IMG/VR virus record: IMGVR_UViG_3300045241_000079
Span: 1 to 38,887 of that record
Length of the DNA: 38,887 nucleotides
Reading direction: 5' to 3' (one strand)
From: a virus
The position numbers were made by a program, and so were the translations under genes. Each line of letters begins with the position of its first letter. Position 1 is the first letter of the stretch. Of the stretch, positions 24,006 to 30,418 are shown piece after piece. The notes under the pieces were generated by a model. It saw only the letters and a program-made list of their open reading frames with translations. It did no database searches and was not told where the DNA came from.

Positions 24006-24190
24006 TTGAGGCCTCCGACGTGGCGCTGTTTGGCTGCGGTGTCGCCTGCCTCGCAGCGAAAGCCGCAATCACAAACGATGTATCCCGTTAGATGATTCGG
24101 CTCTTTCGCGCCGTGGCATTCCCCGCCGGAGCCGGGGCAACGCTCAGTACGAAACAGGCCGTCGCAGTACTTGTCTCCGCGCTTACTCAC
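24002..24190 (-). CDS. Small Cys-rich zinc-ribbon-like protein
   Basis: 62 residues from GTG 24190 (GTGA overlap). Cys residues in 'CPGSGGEC' and 'IVCDCGFRC' could form one zinc site. The N-terminus is basic. It belongs to the group of Cys-rich small proteins in this block. Function unknown. Confidence 0.55.
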   Translation of the reverse strand: MSKRGDKYCDGLFRTERCPGSGGECHGAKEPNHLTGYIVCDCGFRCEAGDTAAKQRHVGGLN

Positions 24191-24468
24191 GTCGTCTTCC
24201 CTCCGGCTTGGATAGAGGCGTGCTTGGCTTTCGGTCGCTTAGACCACGGCTGAAACGGTCGCTTGTTCCCGTGTCTCAGTGGCGCAGCTTCATCGGTATC
24301 CGGTGCGACCGGTGCATAAGGAACGATGCGCGTCGTGAGCATCGGGTTTGCTCGCCGGAACTCGGCCAGATACTCGACGGCTTCCTTGCGCGTAGACTCC
24401 GACACCTGCACCACCCAACCACCACGCCTGCCTCGGTACTCCACCACCCAAACCTGGCGCTTGGTCAT
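24187..24468 (-). CDS. Small basic protein, unknown
   Basis: 93 residues from ATG 24468 (ATGA overlap). The N-terminal half looks like a compact beta-alpha fold ('QVWVVEYRGRRGGWVVQVSE', then an Ala/Glu helix). The C-terminal 35 residues are basic and disordered. The N-terminal pattern resembles small host-modulating or DNA-mimic-type phage proteins only superficially. No call is made. Confidence 0.55.
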   Translation of the reverse strand: MTKRQVWVVEYRGRRGGWVVQVSESTRKEAVEYLAEFRRANPMLTTRIVPYAPVAPDTDEAAPLRHGNKRPFQPWSKRPKAKHASIQAGGKTT

Positions 24469-24704
24469 CGTGGTCCCTTTGCTGCTGCGTACTTGTCCTT
24501 CAGCCGGTCGATGGCCTCGCAGTACAAGTCGCCGCCATCCTGGGCGTCGCCGCGCGCAGCCTCGATATGAAGCTCAGCCAGCACCTCCAGCTTCGCGGCT
24601 GCTGTCACGGCTGCGTCGCGGGCTTCGATGGCGGAAATCACAATCCAGCACCCTGAGCGCTCTAGCTCACTCAGGCGTTTGTAAAAACCTTCAGCAGATT
24701 CCAT
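24465..24704 (-). CDS. Small helical protein, unknown
   Basis: 79 residues from ATG 24704, overlapping the preceding stop as TGATG. Longer in-frame starts fall inside the neighbour. It is Ala/Glu-rich and helical ('ARDAAVTAAAKLEVLAELHI'), probably a two-helix bundle. Function unknown. Confidence 0.55.
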   Translation of the reverse strand: MESAEGFYKRLSELERSGCWIVISAIEARDAAVTAAAKLEVLAELHIEAARGDAQDGGDLYCEAIDRLKDKYAAAKGPR

Positions 24705-25069
24705 CACGTCTCCTTTGCTCGGTGTGCTTGCTCGGCAACAAGCCAAGTGTCGATAGCGGCCGCATGCTTTGCCTCGTCGGCTGGCGGTGCGTATGCCCAA
24801 TCAGGCGCGTACGGCGAACACTCATCCCAGAGCAGTCGCGCCGCCTCTTCCAGGTGCTCGTTCCGCTCGCGAAGGGCGGCGTTTTCGGAGCGCAGGCGGG
24901 CGATGGTGGCTTCGGGGCAATCCTCAGCTCGGCACTTGCGTCTGCCACAATCAGGGCATCGCTCCCCTGTCTCAGGTGAATCCGACTCGGCCCCCAACGC
25001 AGTCCTGACCAGCTCAGGATCCACACTTTGGGTCGTTGATGGCTTCAGCGGTACGCGACGAGCTGTCAC
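24704..25069 (-). CDS. Zinc-knuckle plus leucine-zipper-like protein
   Basis: 121 residues from GTG 25069 (GTGA overlap). 'CPDCGRRKCRAEDC' at about 38-51 is a four-Cys zinc-knuckle-like cluster. It is followed immediately by a heptad region ('IARLRSENAALRERNEHLEE') like a short dimerising coiled coil. This layout often belongs to DNA-binding or adaptor proteins. I know of no matching family. Confidence 0.6.
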   Translation of the reverse strand: MTARRVPLKPSTTQSVDPELVRTALGAESDSPETGERCPDCGRRKCRAEDCPEATIARLRSENAALRERNEHLEEAARLLWDECSPYAPDWAYAPPADEAKHAAAIDTWLVAEQAHRAKET

Positions 25070-25485
25070 TTCGCACCTCTAGCCAGCGCTGCTTCAAGAC
25101 TGGTGATGGTCTCCAGCGCCGCTGTGCAATGCATCGGAGAGATAATCCGGTCGCTGCACAGCACGCGCAGCCTTTCGATTAGTGGCGCCAACTGCTCGTC
25201 GGTTACGGAGGCATGGGCCCGCAGTTCGGCAAGTTCGGCGTTGATGGCTCTCATGTTGAGCAGGTCGTTTGCGAATTTGTTGAGCCTGGTCGCCTCCGCC
25301 AATTCGGCACGCACCCGCTCTAGCTCGGCATCACACGAGGCTCGGCCCGCCTCAAATCCAGCCTCGAAAGCGTCGCGGCGCGTCGTGAATCCCGACTTGT
25401 TGAACTCTTCGCTTTCAGCTCGATACTTCGTCCACGCCTGCTCCCTCGTCACCACAGCCCCCGCTCCCGGCTCTTGGTCAGCCAT
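25066..25485 (-). CDS. Coiled-coil early protein, unknown
   Basis: 139 residues from ATG 25485, with AGGAGG upstream, the best ribosome site of the block. 'RRDAFEAGFEAGRASCDAEL' leads into a long helix ('ERVRAELAEATRLNKFANDL'). This form is common among small phage proteins of unknown role. The C-terminus is also helical. Confidence 0.6.
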   Translation of the reverse strand: MADQEPGAGAVVTREQAWTKYRAESEEFNKSGFTTRRDAFEAGFEAGRASCDAELERVRAELAEATRLNKFANDLLNMRAINAELAELRAHASVTDEQLAPLIERLRVLCSDRIISPMHCTAALETITSLEAALARGAK

Positions 25486-25505
25486 AGGCCCTCCTGTTGA
25501 GTGGG

Positions 25506-25784
25506 TCACGGGGCCTCCGGCTTCCAAAGCTGCGCCCAAAAATCTTCGCGCAAGGTCTCCAGAAGCTTCTCTGCTTCGCCATCCGAATAGGTCGACACGA
25601 GCGCCGAGAACGCCGCAAGGCGGCACCGGAAGAATTCGTCGCCGTGCGCTTCGCCGTACGCCCGGCCTTCAGCCTCAGCAGCCACGTCATCGGGATGTAT
25701 CTCCCGCGGCGCGATCCGCTTGTCTTCGAGCGGCGGTAATCCGCGGTCGCGTCGATGTTCTGCCATTCCGTACTTCGCCATCAC
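25506..25784 (-). CDS. Small protein, unknown
   Basis: 92 residues from ATG 25784 (ATGA overlap). It has a basic, disordered N-terminus and a helical C-terminus ('AEKLLETLREDFWAQLWKPE'). It ends 20 bases before the next gene's ATG. No motif recognised. Confidence 0.6.
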   Translation of the reverse strand: MMAKYGMAEHRRDRGLPPLEDKRIAPREIHPDDVAAEAEGRAYGEAHGDEFFRCRLAAFSALVSTYSDGEAEKLLETLREDFWAQLWKPEAP

Positions 25785-26239
25785 TCCCTCCCTGCCGCAG
25801 GTTCGGCTTGGGGAGGGGCGTCGTCGTCATCATCGGCAGTAGCTGCCGCACCAGCGCCAGGTGTCCAGCCTCTCTCACGAGCCTCGTCGAGGAAAAACTC
25901 CAGGTCGCTGAAGTTGATGGTCGTTTCGGGGAGCCAGATTAGCGCGTCGACCAAAAGTCGATGTGTGCGGAGTTCGGCGAGTAACGTGAGGAGCTTCTCT
26001 ATGCTGACGACGTATGTCCCATGCTTAGCAACGTCACGATGCCAGGCTGCATCAGCCTCCAGCTCATCGATATCCACTGCGCTCGCTGGGTCTGGGGTGC
26101 CAGCCTCAACCCATCGCCCCAACTCCTGCGAATACACCCGCGTCGGAGCAGGCGGTGCCGGCACCGTGTGCGCAGGCCCACCCTCGCCAATCGCGTACGC
26201 CGTCAGCGGCTTACCATCAGGTCCAATCGATATCGCCAT
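25781..26239 (-). CDS. First gene of the leftward block, unknown
   Basis: 152 residues from ATG 26239 (GAGG just upstream). An ATG at 26248 would add three residues but lies too close to its AGG. A short beta N-terminus is followed by a Pro-rich linker, a helical middle ('VVSIEKLLTLLAELRTHRLL') and an acidic, Asp-rich tail. As the promoter-proximal leftward gene it is expected to be expressed early. Function unknown. Confidence 0.6.
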   Translation of the reverse strand: MAISIGPDGKPLTAYAIGEGGPAHTVPAPPAPTRVYSQELGRWVEAGTPDPASAVDIDELEADAAWHRDVAKHGTYVVSIEKLLTLLAELRTHRLLVDALIWLPETTINFSDLEFFLDEARERGWTPGAGAAATADDDDDAPPQAEPAAGRE

Positions 26240-26317
26240 GCCTCGCATCCTGACCGGTCACTCGCATGCTTGCAAGAACTATTTGCACGCGGTCATGCAT
26301 CTGCTAGTGTCGACGCC
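26240..26317. promoter_or_regulatory. Divergent control region between the two gene blocks
   Basis: This is the only divergent switch in the genome. On the plus strand, TTGCAC (26283-26288), 16 bases, then an extended -10 TGC-TAGTGT (26302-26310) forms a promoter candidate. It ends seven bases before ATG 26318, leaving no room for a ribosome site. TTGCA occurs twice, 13 bases apart (26270 and 26283), and TTGCACGC recurs after the first rightward gene. It may be the lysis or early-gene switch. The leftward promoter is not clear. Confidence 0.55.
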
Positions 26318-26497
26318 ATGCCAATCGCAATAACGAAACCGAAGCCCACGATCGCGGTGCAGGCTCGCATGCCGGTCGACGAGTACAACGCCCTCACTAG
26401 CGCCGCAGGCCCACGAGGGGTCACGGTGTTCATCCGTGAAGCCGTGGCGGAAAAGGTGGCGTCTGAAAAAAAGAATCGCAAAGGGGTTGCACGCTAG
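26318..26497 (+). CDS. Ribbon-helix-helix-type regulator, first rightward gene
   Basis: 59 residues from ATG 26318, with no Shine-Dalgarno. 'TIAVQARMPVDEYNALTSAA' looks like the strand and helix 1 of an Arc/MetJ-like fold. 'GVTVFIREAVAEKVASEKKN' looks like helix 2 and a basic tail. Its place next to the divergent region, with similar TTGCACGC boxes on both sides, suggests that it regulates itself and its neighbours. A second protein of the same type lies at 20811-20990. Confidence 0.6.
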   Translation: MPIAITKPKPTIAVQARMPVDEYNALTSAAGPRGVTVFIREAVAEKVASEKKNRKGVAR

Positions 26498-26515
26498 CCT
26501 GCATGCGTGCATATT
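26487..26515 (+). promoter_or_regulatory. Second TTGCACGC site with TGCATGCGTGCA
   Basis: TTGCACGC (26487-26494) overlaps the end of the regulator gene. It is followed by TGCATGCGTGCATATT just before the next gene (ATG 26525). It resembles the site before the regulator and may be a second operator or promoter. Confidence 0.4.
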
Positions 26516-26524
26516 GGTTTGACG

Positions 26525-26683
26525 ATGGACAACAAGCGAACCGCTGTCTCTGAGGCTGCGACTAGGCTGGCGAGGATTCTGGACAAGCCCGAACATGGGC
26601 TGGCGAGCTGGCACATGATGGCTGAGCGTGCCTACCAGGACTTGCTAAGGGCTGCCGCTGTCGAGGAAAAGGAGCCGTCTTGA
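26525..26683 (+). CDS. Small helical protein, unknown
   Basis: 52 residues from ATG 26525. It is Ala/Glu/Arg-rich and helical ('AATRLARILDKPEHGLASWH'). Its TGA overlaps the next TTG as TTGA. Function unknown. It heads the coupled rightward series that ends with the annealing protein and one unknown gene. Confidence 0.5.
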   Translation: MDNKRTAVSEAATRLARILDKPEHGLASWHMMAERAYQDLLRAAAVEEKEPS

Positions 26684-26931
26684 ACTACGTCGACGACCGC
26701 ACCATCCCGCTCTGCATCAGCTGCGGCACCGAGCTGACCGAGCGCGAAGACCAAGACCTGAGCGGGCAGGCTTGCAATGCGTGCTTTCGCGAGTCGGAGG
26801 CGAAAGCGTCGGCGGCTCGGCAGGCTGAGGCTGCGGACGAGTTCCGCTGGCAGTCGCGCGAGTGGTTCCGTACGAGCTACCTGGAGCGACTGCCGCTCAT
26901 GACCCGTAACCAATTTGGAGATTTGCGATGA
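26680..26931 (+). CDS. Small zinc-ribbon protein (DksA-like finger)
   Basis: 83 residues from TTG 26680, with AAGGAG upstream. 'IPLCISCGTELTEREDQDLS' followed by 'GQACNACFRE' holds two CxxC pairs (11/14 and about 30/33), like the zinc finger of DksA/TraR proteins. The helical coiled coil of that family is missing. The C-terminal half is helical. It may contact RNA polymerase; this is an inference from the finger alone. Confidence 0.55.
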   Translation: MNYVDDRTIPLCISCGTELTEREDQDLSGQACNACFRESEAKASAARQAEAADEFRWQSREWFRTSYLERLPLMTRNQFGDLR

Positions 26932-27320
26932 CCTACTTCGAAGATGAGCCGCCGTGCATGCACCACCGTTCGCAGTTCGACACGATTCCGGCGCCGCCGC
27001 CTGATGAAGAAGAGGGTGGTGGCGAATTCGGCTACGTGCTGCTGAAGAGCAACGGCTACCGCGCTACGAAGCTCGGCCGTGAGAAGATGGCTAAGCACGG
27101 AATCTCGCTGCCGGCGACCGGAGTGCTGGAGTTTGCTGGCGGCGATGTGCCGCTGCCGAAGCCGACGCGGGCTGACCTGGTGCTGAGCGCTCAGCAGTGG
27201 GCTACCGCGGTTCGCGAAGCTCTGCACGATGAGTCGGTCACTGGCGGCGCATCCATGGATCGGATGAGCGCGCGGCTCGACCGGCTCGATGCCGTCTTGG
27301 CGGAACTGGCGGCGCTGTGA
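26928..27320 (+). CDS. Unknown early protein
   Basis: 130 residues from ATG 26928 (ATGA overlap). It has a disordered acidic N-terminus, a middle with 'YVLLKSNGYRATKLGREKMA', then a helical C-terminus with Arg/Leu heptads ('DRMSARLDRLDAVLAELAAL'). No family recognised. Confidence 0.6.
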   Translation: MTYFEDEPPCMHHRSQFDTIPAPPPDEEEGGGEFGYVLLKSNGYRATKLGREKMAKHGISLPATGVLEFAGGDVPLPKPTRADLVLSAQQWATAVREALHDESVTGGASMDRMSARLDRLDAVLAELAAL

Positions 27321-27559
27321 AGGTCTCAATCGCGACGCATGACATTGTCGGCGCCCCGCTGCGTGAACCGGCATTCCGCGATTACGCGATTCCGGAAGAC
27401 CTGTACACCGACCCGGGGTGGGAGATTGTGGGGTTCGTCCCGATGACCTTTGGCGGTGAGCCGCTGCGCGGTTACGACGGAAATCTGAATGGGTCCAATG
27501 GCGCAATCGGTTCGTCTGTGTGGGGCGTATTCGCTCGACTGAAGAAGGAGCCCAAATGA
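27317..27559 (+). CDS. Small protein, unknown
   Basis: 80 residues from GTG 27317 (GTGA overlap). It is beta-rich with many Pro and Gly, and no Cys cluster or membrane span. Its stop overlaps the next ATG. Function unknown. Confidence 0.55.
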   Translation: MKVSIATHDIVGAPLREPAFRDYAIPEDLYTDPGWEIVGFVPMTFGGEPLRGYDGNLNGSNGAIGSSVWGVFARLKKEPK

Positions 27560-27990
27560 CCGGCCCCATCTACACCGGCCGCGCCGAGCCCGACACAAGT
27601 CACGAGCGCGAACTGGACGACGATTCGACCATGTACACGGTGGTGTCCGGCACTGATTCTCGCCCGGTCTGCCAAGACTTCGCGAGGTTCGCCCCGGCGC
27701 TGCAAGCCTACCGCGACAAACGCGCATTCATGTTGTCCCGCGAGTGCCCGCCCAGCTACGAGCTCGACCTGCTGCCGCCGGCTGGCGTCGCGCTGACCGT
27801 GCCGCAGCTGAATCAGCTATTCGACGACCGCGTGCCGCAAGGCTACCTGCAGTTCACGCCGAGCGGAGTGAAGTCGCGCACATGCGGCCATGGACGAGCA
27901 GCGACTAAGGACGAGAGCGGGCGGCAGGCGCATGTTTGCCTTGTTTGCTCTCATCGGTGGCACAGTTATTCATGGGAGGTGGCGACGTGA
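27556..27990 (+). CDS. Unknown protein with C-terminal Cys/His motif
   Basis: 144 residues from ATG 27556 (AAGGAG upstream; ATGA overlap). An earlier in-frame start at 27520 lies inside the previous gene and is rejected. The C-terminus has 'SRTCGHGRAATKDESG' and 'HVCLVCSHRWHS', which could bind one zinc. Function unknown. Confidence 0.6.
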   Translation: MTGPIYTGRAEPDTSHERELDDDSTMYTVVSGTDSRPVCQDFARFAPALQAYRDKRAFMLSRECPPSYELDLLPPAGVALTVPQLNQLFDDRVPQGYLQFTPSGVKSRTCGHGRAATKDESGRQAHVCLVCSHRWHSYSWEVAT

Positions 27991-28208
27991 TCGATACGTA
28001 TTGTCCGAAGGATTCGCAGGGTTGCCATGATATCTCAAACAGCGTCGATAGTCGTTACTGTCGCAAGTGCGGGCAGTCTTCACATCGCGGGAGCGACCGC
28101 TGCCACGGTGGGCATGACTGGTGCAACGAGCCTGATTGGCGCACCTGTCGCCGATGCGGACAGCGTGAGTCGACGCGCCAAGACGCTCGACCGGGGTTCG
28201 GCCGATGA
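27987..28208 (+). CDS. Small zinc-ribbon protein
   Basis: 73 residues from GTG 27987 (GGGAGGT upstream; GTGA overlap). Two similar motifs, 'YCRKCGQSS' and 'TCRRCGQRES', with further Cys and His between them suggest one zinc site. It may bind nucleic acid. The ORF could start further upstream only inside its neighbour. Confidence 0.55.
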   Translation: MIDTYCPKDSQGCHDISNSVDSRYCRKCGQSSHRGSDRCHGGHDWCNEPDWRTCRRCGQRESTRQDARPGFGR

Positions 28209-28375
28209 CGATTACCATCAAGACCGGGCCGGCATTCGGCGAGCTGCGGACGCTGGAGCAACAGCTGGAGGCGTCGGCATTTTTGCTGAAGCCGTCGGAC
28301 ACGTGGAGCGATTCCGACATGGAACGCGCGCATGTCGAGCTGGAGATGATGTTTTTGGAGCAGGCTGAGAAATGA
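28205..28375 (+). CDS. Small protein, unknown
   Basis: 56 residues from ATG 28205 (ATGA overlap). It is helical and acidic in the second half ('DSDMERAHVELEMMFLEQAE'). Its stop overlaps the next ATG. Function unknown. Confidence 0.5.
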   Translation: MTITIKTGPAFGELRTLEQQLEASAFLLKPSDTWSDSDMERAHVELEMMFLEQAEK

Positions 28376-28494
28376 TTCGCTTTGCAATCGTATGGGAACA
28401 TCCGCTGCATGCGCCTTACGCTGTAAAAGAGCGCTACCACGTAGCTGCTGGCATCGGCCCGTTTCGCCTGTCAATCCACTGGAGCACACGATGA
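28372..28494 (+). CDS. 40-residue protein, unknown
   Basis: It starts at ATG 28372 (ATGA overlap) and ends at the TGA that overlaps the annealing protein's ATG. The peptide is mixed, with several His and aromatic residues ('MIRFAIVWEHPLHAPYAVKE'). It may act mainly to couple translation of the next gene. Confidence 0.45.
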   Translation: MIRFAIVWEHPLHAPYAVKERYHVAAGIGPFRLSIHWSTR

Positions 28495-29384
28495 CCGAAT
28501 CGAACCTAGTCCGCCTGCCGACCGCCGAAATCGAGCAAGGCGCAATCGAGCAAGTCCTCGGTTACGGCGACCTGACTAAGCTAACCCCGACGCAGCGCAC
28601 GGCTTACTACACGCGCGTGTGCGAAAGCCTCGGGCTGAACCCGCTCACCCGCCCGTTCGAGTTCATCAACCTCAGCGGCAAGCTCGTGTTCTACGCGCGC
28701 CGCGATTGCACCGACCAGCTGCGCAAGATTCACGCGGTCAGCATCACCATCGTGTCCCGTGAGCGCGTTGACGACTGCTACGTGGTGACTGCGCGCGCGA
28801 GCTTCCCGGACGGGCGAACAGACGAAAGCATCGGGGCGGTCCCGCTCGGCGCGAACGTCAAGGGCGAGGCGCTAGCGAATGCGCTGATGAAGGCCGAGAC
28901 GAAGGCCAAGCGCAGGGTCACTCTTGCTATTTGTGGCCTCTCCGTGCTCGACGAGACCGAGCTTGACGGCGCGCGCGACCGCGAACGACAGGACACGATT
29001 CCGGTAGAGCGCCAGCTGGGCGCCATCAACCCGCACGACCAGGAGGGCGACAGCGCGAACGGCGAGCCCGAGGTTTACGAGAGGCTGCGGGGGGAATTGG
29101 CAGCGGTCGACATATCACTCGAGGCCTGCGACACGTACCAGAAGCTGCTCACACTGCGCGCGGTTGTCGGCAACAAGGACGGGCGTCAGCCGACGCCTTG
29201 GCAGCAGCAATACAAGGCCGCGCAGGACTCGATGAATGGCGCACAGCGCAAGGAGATTGGCCGGCTGTGGAATCGGTGCGACCGGCAGCTCGCGAAGCTG
29301 GAAGAGAAGTTGAAGCCGGATGCGGCGGAGAGCTTTATCGACCCGCCGGATGATGACCCAGACAACTACGACAGGAACGCATAA
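28491..29384 (+). CDS. RecT/Red-beta-like single-strand annealing protein
   Basis: 297 residues from ATG 28491 (ATGA overlap; upstream in-frame ATG rejected). The N-terminal half follows the annealing-protein pattern: 'LGLNPLTRPFEFINL' (47-61), 'YARRDCTDQLRKI' (68-80), then 'LMKAETKAKRRVTLAICGLS' (132-151), where Red-beta and RecT have a similar helix before a small domain. The C-terminus is acidic with a charged helix. It probably pairs complementary single strands in phage recombination. I know related sequences mostly as unannotated phage and plasmid proteins. The call is by pattern only. Confidence 0.5.
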   Translation: MTESNLVRLPTAEIEQGAIEQVLGYGDLTKLTPTQRTAYYTRVCESLGLNPLTRPFEFINLSGKLVFYARRDCTDQLRKIHAVSITIVSRERVDDCYVVTARASFPDGRTDESIGAVPLGANVKGEALANALMKAETKAKRRVTLAICGLSVLDETELDGARDRERQDTIPVERQLGAINPHDQEGDSANGEPEVYERLRGELAAVDISLEACDTYQKLLTLRAVVGNKDGRQPTPWQQQYKAAQDSMNGAQRKEIGRLWNRCDRQLAKLEEKLKPDAAESFIDPPDDDPDNYDRNA

Positions 29385-29812
29385 TGGAAACAGAAAAAAA
29401 TATTCCTAGAAAACTAGCGGCACTGGTCGCGGCATTCGGCGAGAAGCTCACCGGAGACCAGCTGAAAGAATGCCTGCAGAACGCCGATCGGGGCTATTCA
29501 AGCCCTTCGCTGAGTCATCACCAGGAGATGGTCTGCCGTCATGTTCTGGCAGATGAAGATGTGGCCGCCTGGTACGGTTTCGAGCGAGCCGCCGGTCTGG
29601 AAAACCTGCGCACGCTACGATACAAGTGCAAATCGGCTCTAGAGGCGCTCGTAAAACTTGAGCGCAACGGCTGGTACGACGACCGAGGCATGCGATCGGA
29701 CCTGTCCGAAATAGCGCGCAAAGCAAACGAGGCGGTAAAGAGCTACGACACAATGTCAGAGGAACTGACGAAGGTCATCGCTGAAATAGACGCCACAGAG
29801 GCGGCTACTTAG
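29384..29812 (+). CDS. Helical protein, last rightward gene, unknown
   Basis: 142 residues from ATG 29384 (TAATG overlap). The first 12 codons are AT-rich, including seven A in a row (29394-29400), unlike the rest of the gene. It is mostly helical ('LRYKCKSALEALVKLERNGW'). Its stop lies eight bases inside the converging leftward gene's end. Possibly a partner of the annealing protein. Confidence 0.6.
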   Translation: METEKNIPRKLAALVAAFGEKLTGDQLKECLQNADRGYSSPSLSHHQEMVCRHVLADEDVAAWYGFERAAGLENLRTLRYKCKSALEALVKLERNGWYDDRGMRSDLSEIARKANEAVKSYDTMSEELTKVIAEIDATEAAT

Positions 29813-30152
29813 CAGCGAAGTGGCTCGCGATAGCAGTGGCGGCTGCGGCAACGAGCCCAGTCACCACGATCGCAATCGTCGCCCACCGCGGCAGCCCACG
29901 CACCGTGACGGGCCCAATCTCAATCTCGGGCGAGCTCTCACGCCCCGCGTCGGGCTGCGACGGGTGCACGTGAAAGTGGATGTCCTGCGGCACCGCGTGA
30001 CGAGCCGTGCTCTCTTCGTCGCTGCTCTCGTAATCCGGAAGCTTGCGAGCCTCGTCCACCGCGCGCTCGATTAGCTCAGCGGCCGTGCGTGGTGTTGCCA
30101 CCAACCGGCTGCTCGAGCCTCGACTTCCGGAGCGTCGCGAGCTGTTCGTCAT
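29805..30152 (-). CDS. C-terminally anchored small membrane protein
   Basis: 115 residues if it starts at ATG 30152, which overlaps the upstream gene by 77 bases. TTG 30104 and GTG 30101 are alternative later starts. It is disordered and acidic in the middle. A single membrane segment, 'TIAIVVTGLVAAAATAIA', lies at the C-terminus, followed by a short basic end. Last gene of the lysis region; it may be a spanin- or holin-like accessory. Its end meets the converging rightward gene. Confidence 0.55.
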   Translation of the reverse strand: MTNSSRRSGSRGSSSRLVATPRTAAELIERAVDEARKLPDYESSDEESTARHAVPQDIHFHVHPSQPDAGRESSPEIEIGPVTVRGLPRWATIAIVVTGLVAAAATAIASHFAAK

Positions 30153-30417
30153 GGTTATCCAGCCTACGTTCTAGCAGCTTTATTTTGCTATCGCTCTTGC
30201 GCTCGCCATCCACCATGCGCCGCTCGATGTCCTTGGCGCGCTCCGCCGAGGCGTCCATGCGTTGCACAATTTCCTGGTCGCGCCGGTCGATGTTCTTCAG
30301 CTGGTCGATAACCCCCTCCAGGAGGGTGTTCGTGTGCTGCTGTGTTGCATTCATGACGCGCAGCGCATCGCCGAACATCAGGAACGCTTGCTTCGTGGTG
30401 TGCGATTCTTCCGACAT
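30076..30417 (-). CDS. Coiled-coil protein of the lysis region
   Basis: 113 residues from ATG 30417, one base after the endolysin stop. After a polar N-terminus it is one long charged helix ('AERAKDIERRMVDGERKSDS'), without a membrane segment of its own. It overlaps the next gene, which carries a C-terminal membrane anchor. Together they recall XhlA-like or spanin coiled coil plus anchor arrangements, but the order is unusual. Confidence 0.6.
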   Translation of the reverse strand: MSEESHTTKQAFLMFGDALRVMNATQQHTNTLLEGVIDQLKNIDRRDQEIVQRMDASAERAKDIERRMVDGERKSDSKIKLLERRLDNHDEQLATLRKSRLEQPVGGNTTHGR

Positions 30418-30418
30418 T

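Noticed and set aside
29384-29420. A7 run as a frameshift site
   Set aside because: No alternative frame is open beyond it. AT-rich first codons are common at translation starts.
30076-30152. Programmed frameshift joining the coiled-coil and membrane-anchored genes
   Set aside because: I see no slippery heptamer or hairpin in the overlap; separate starts explain it.
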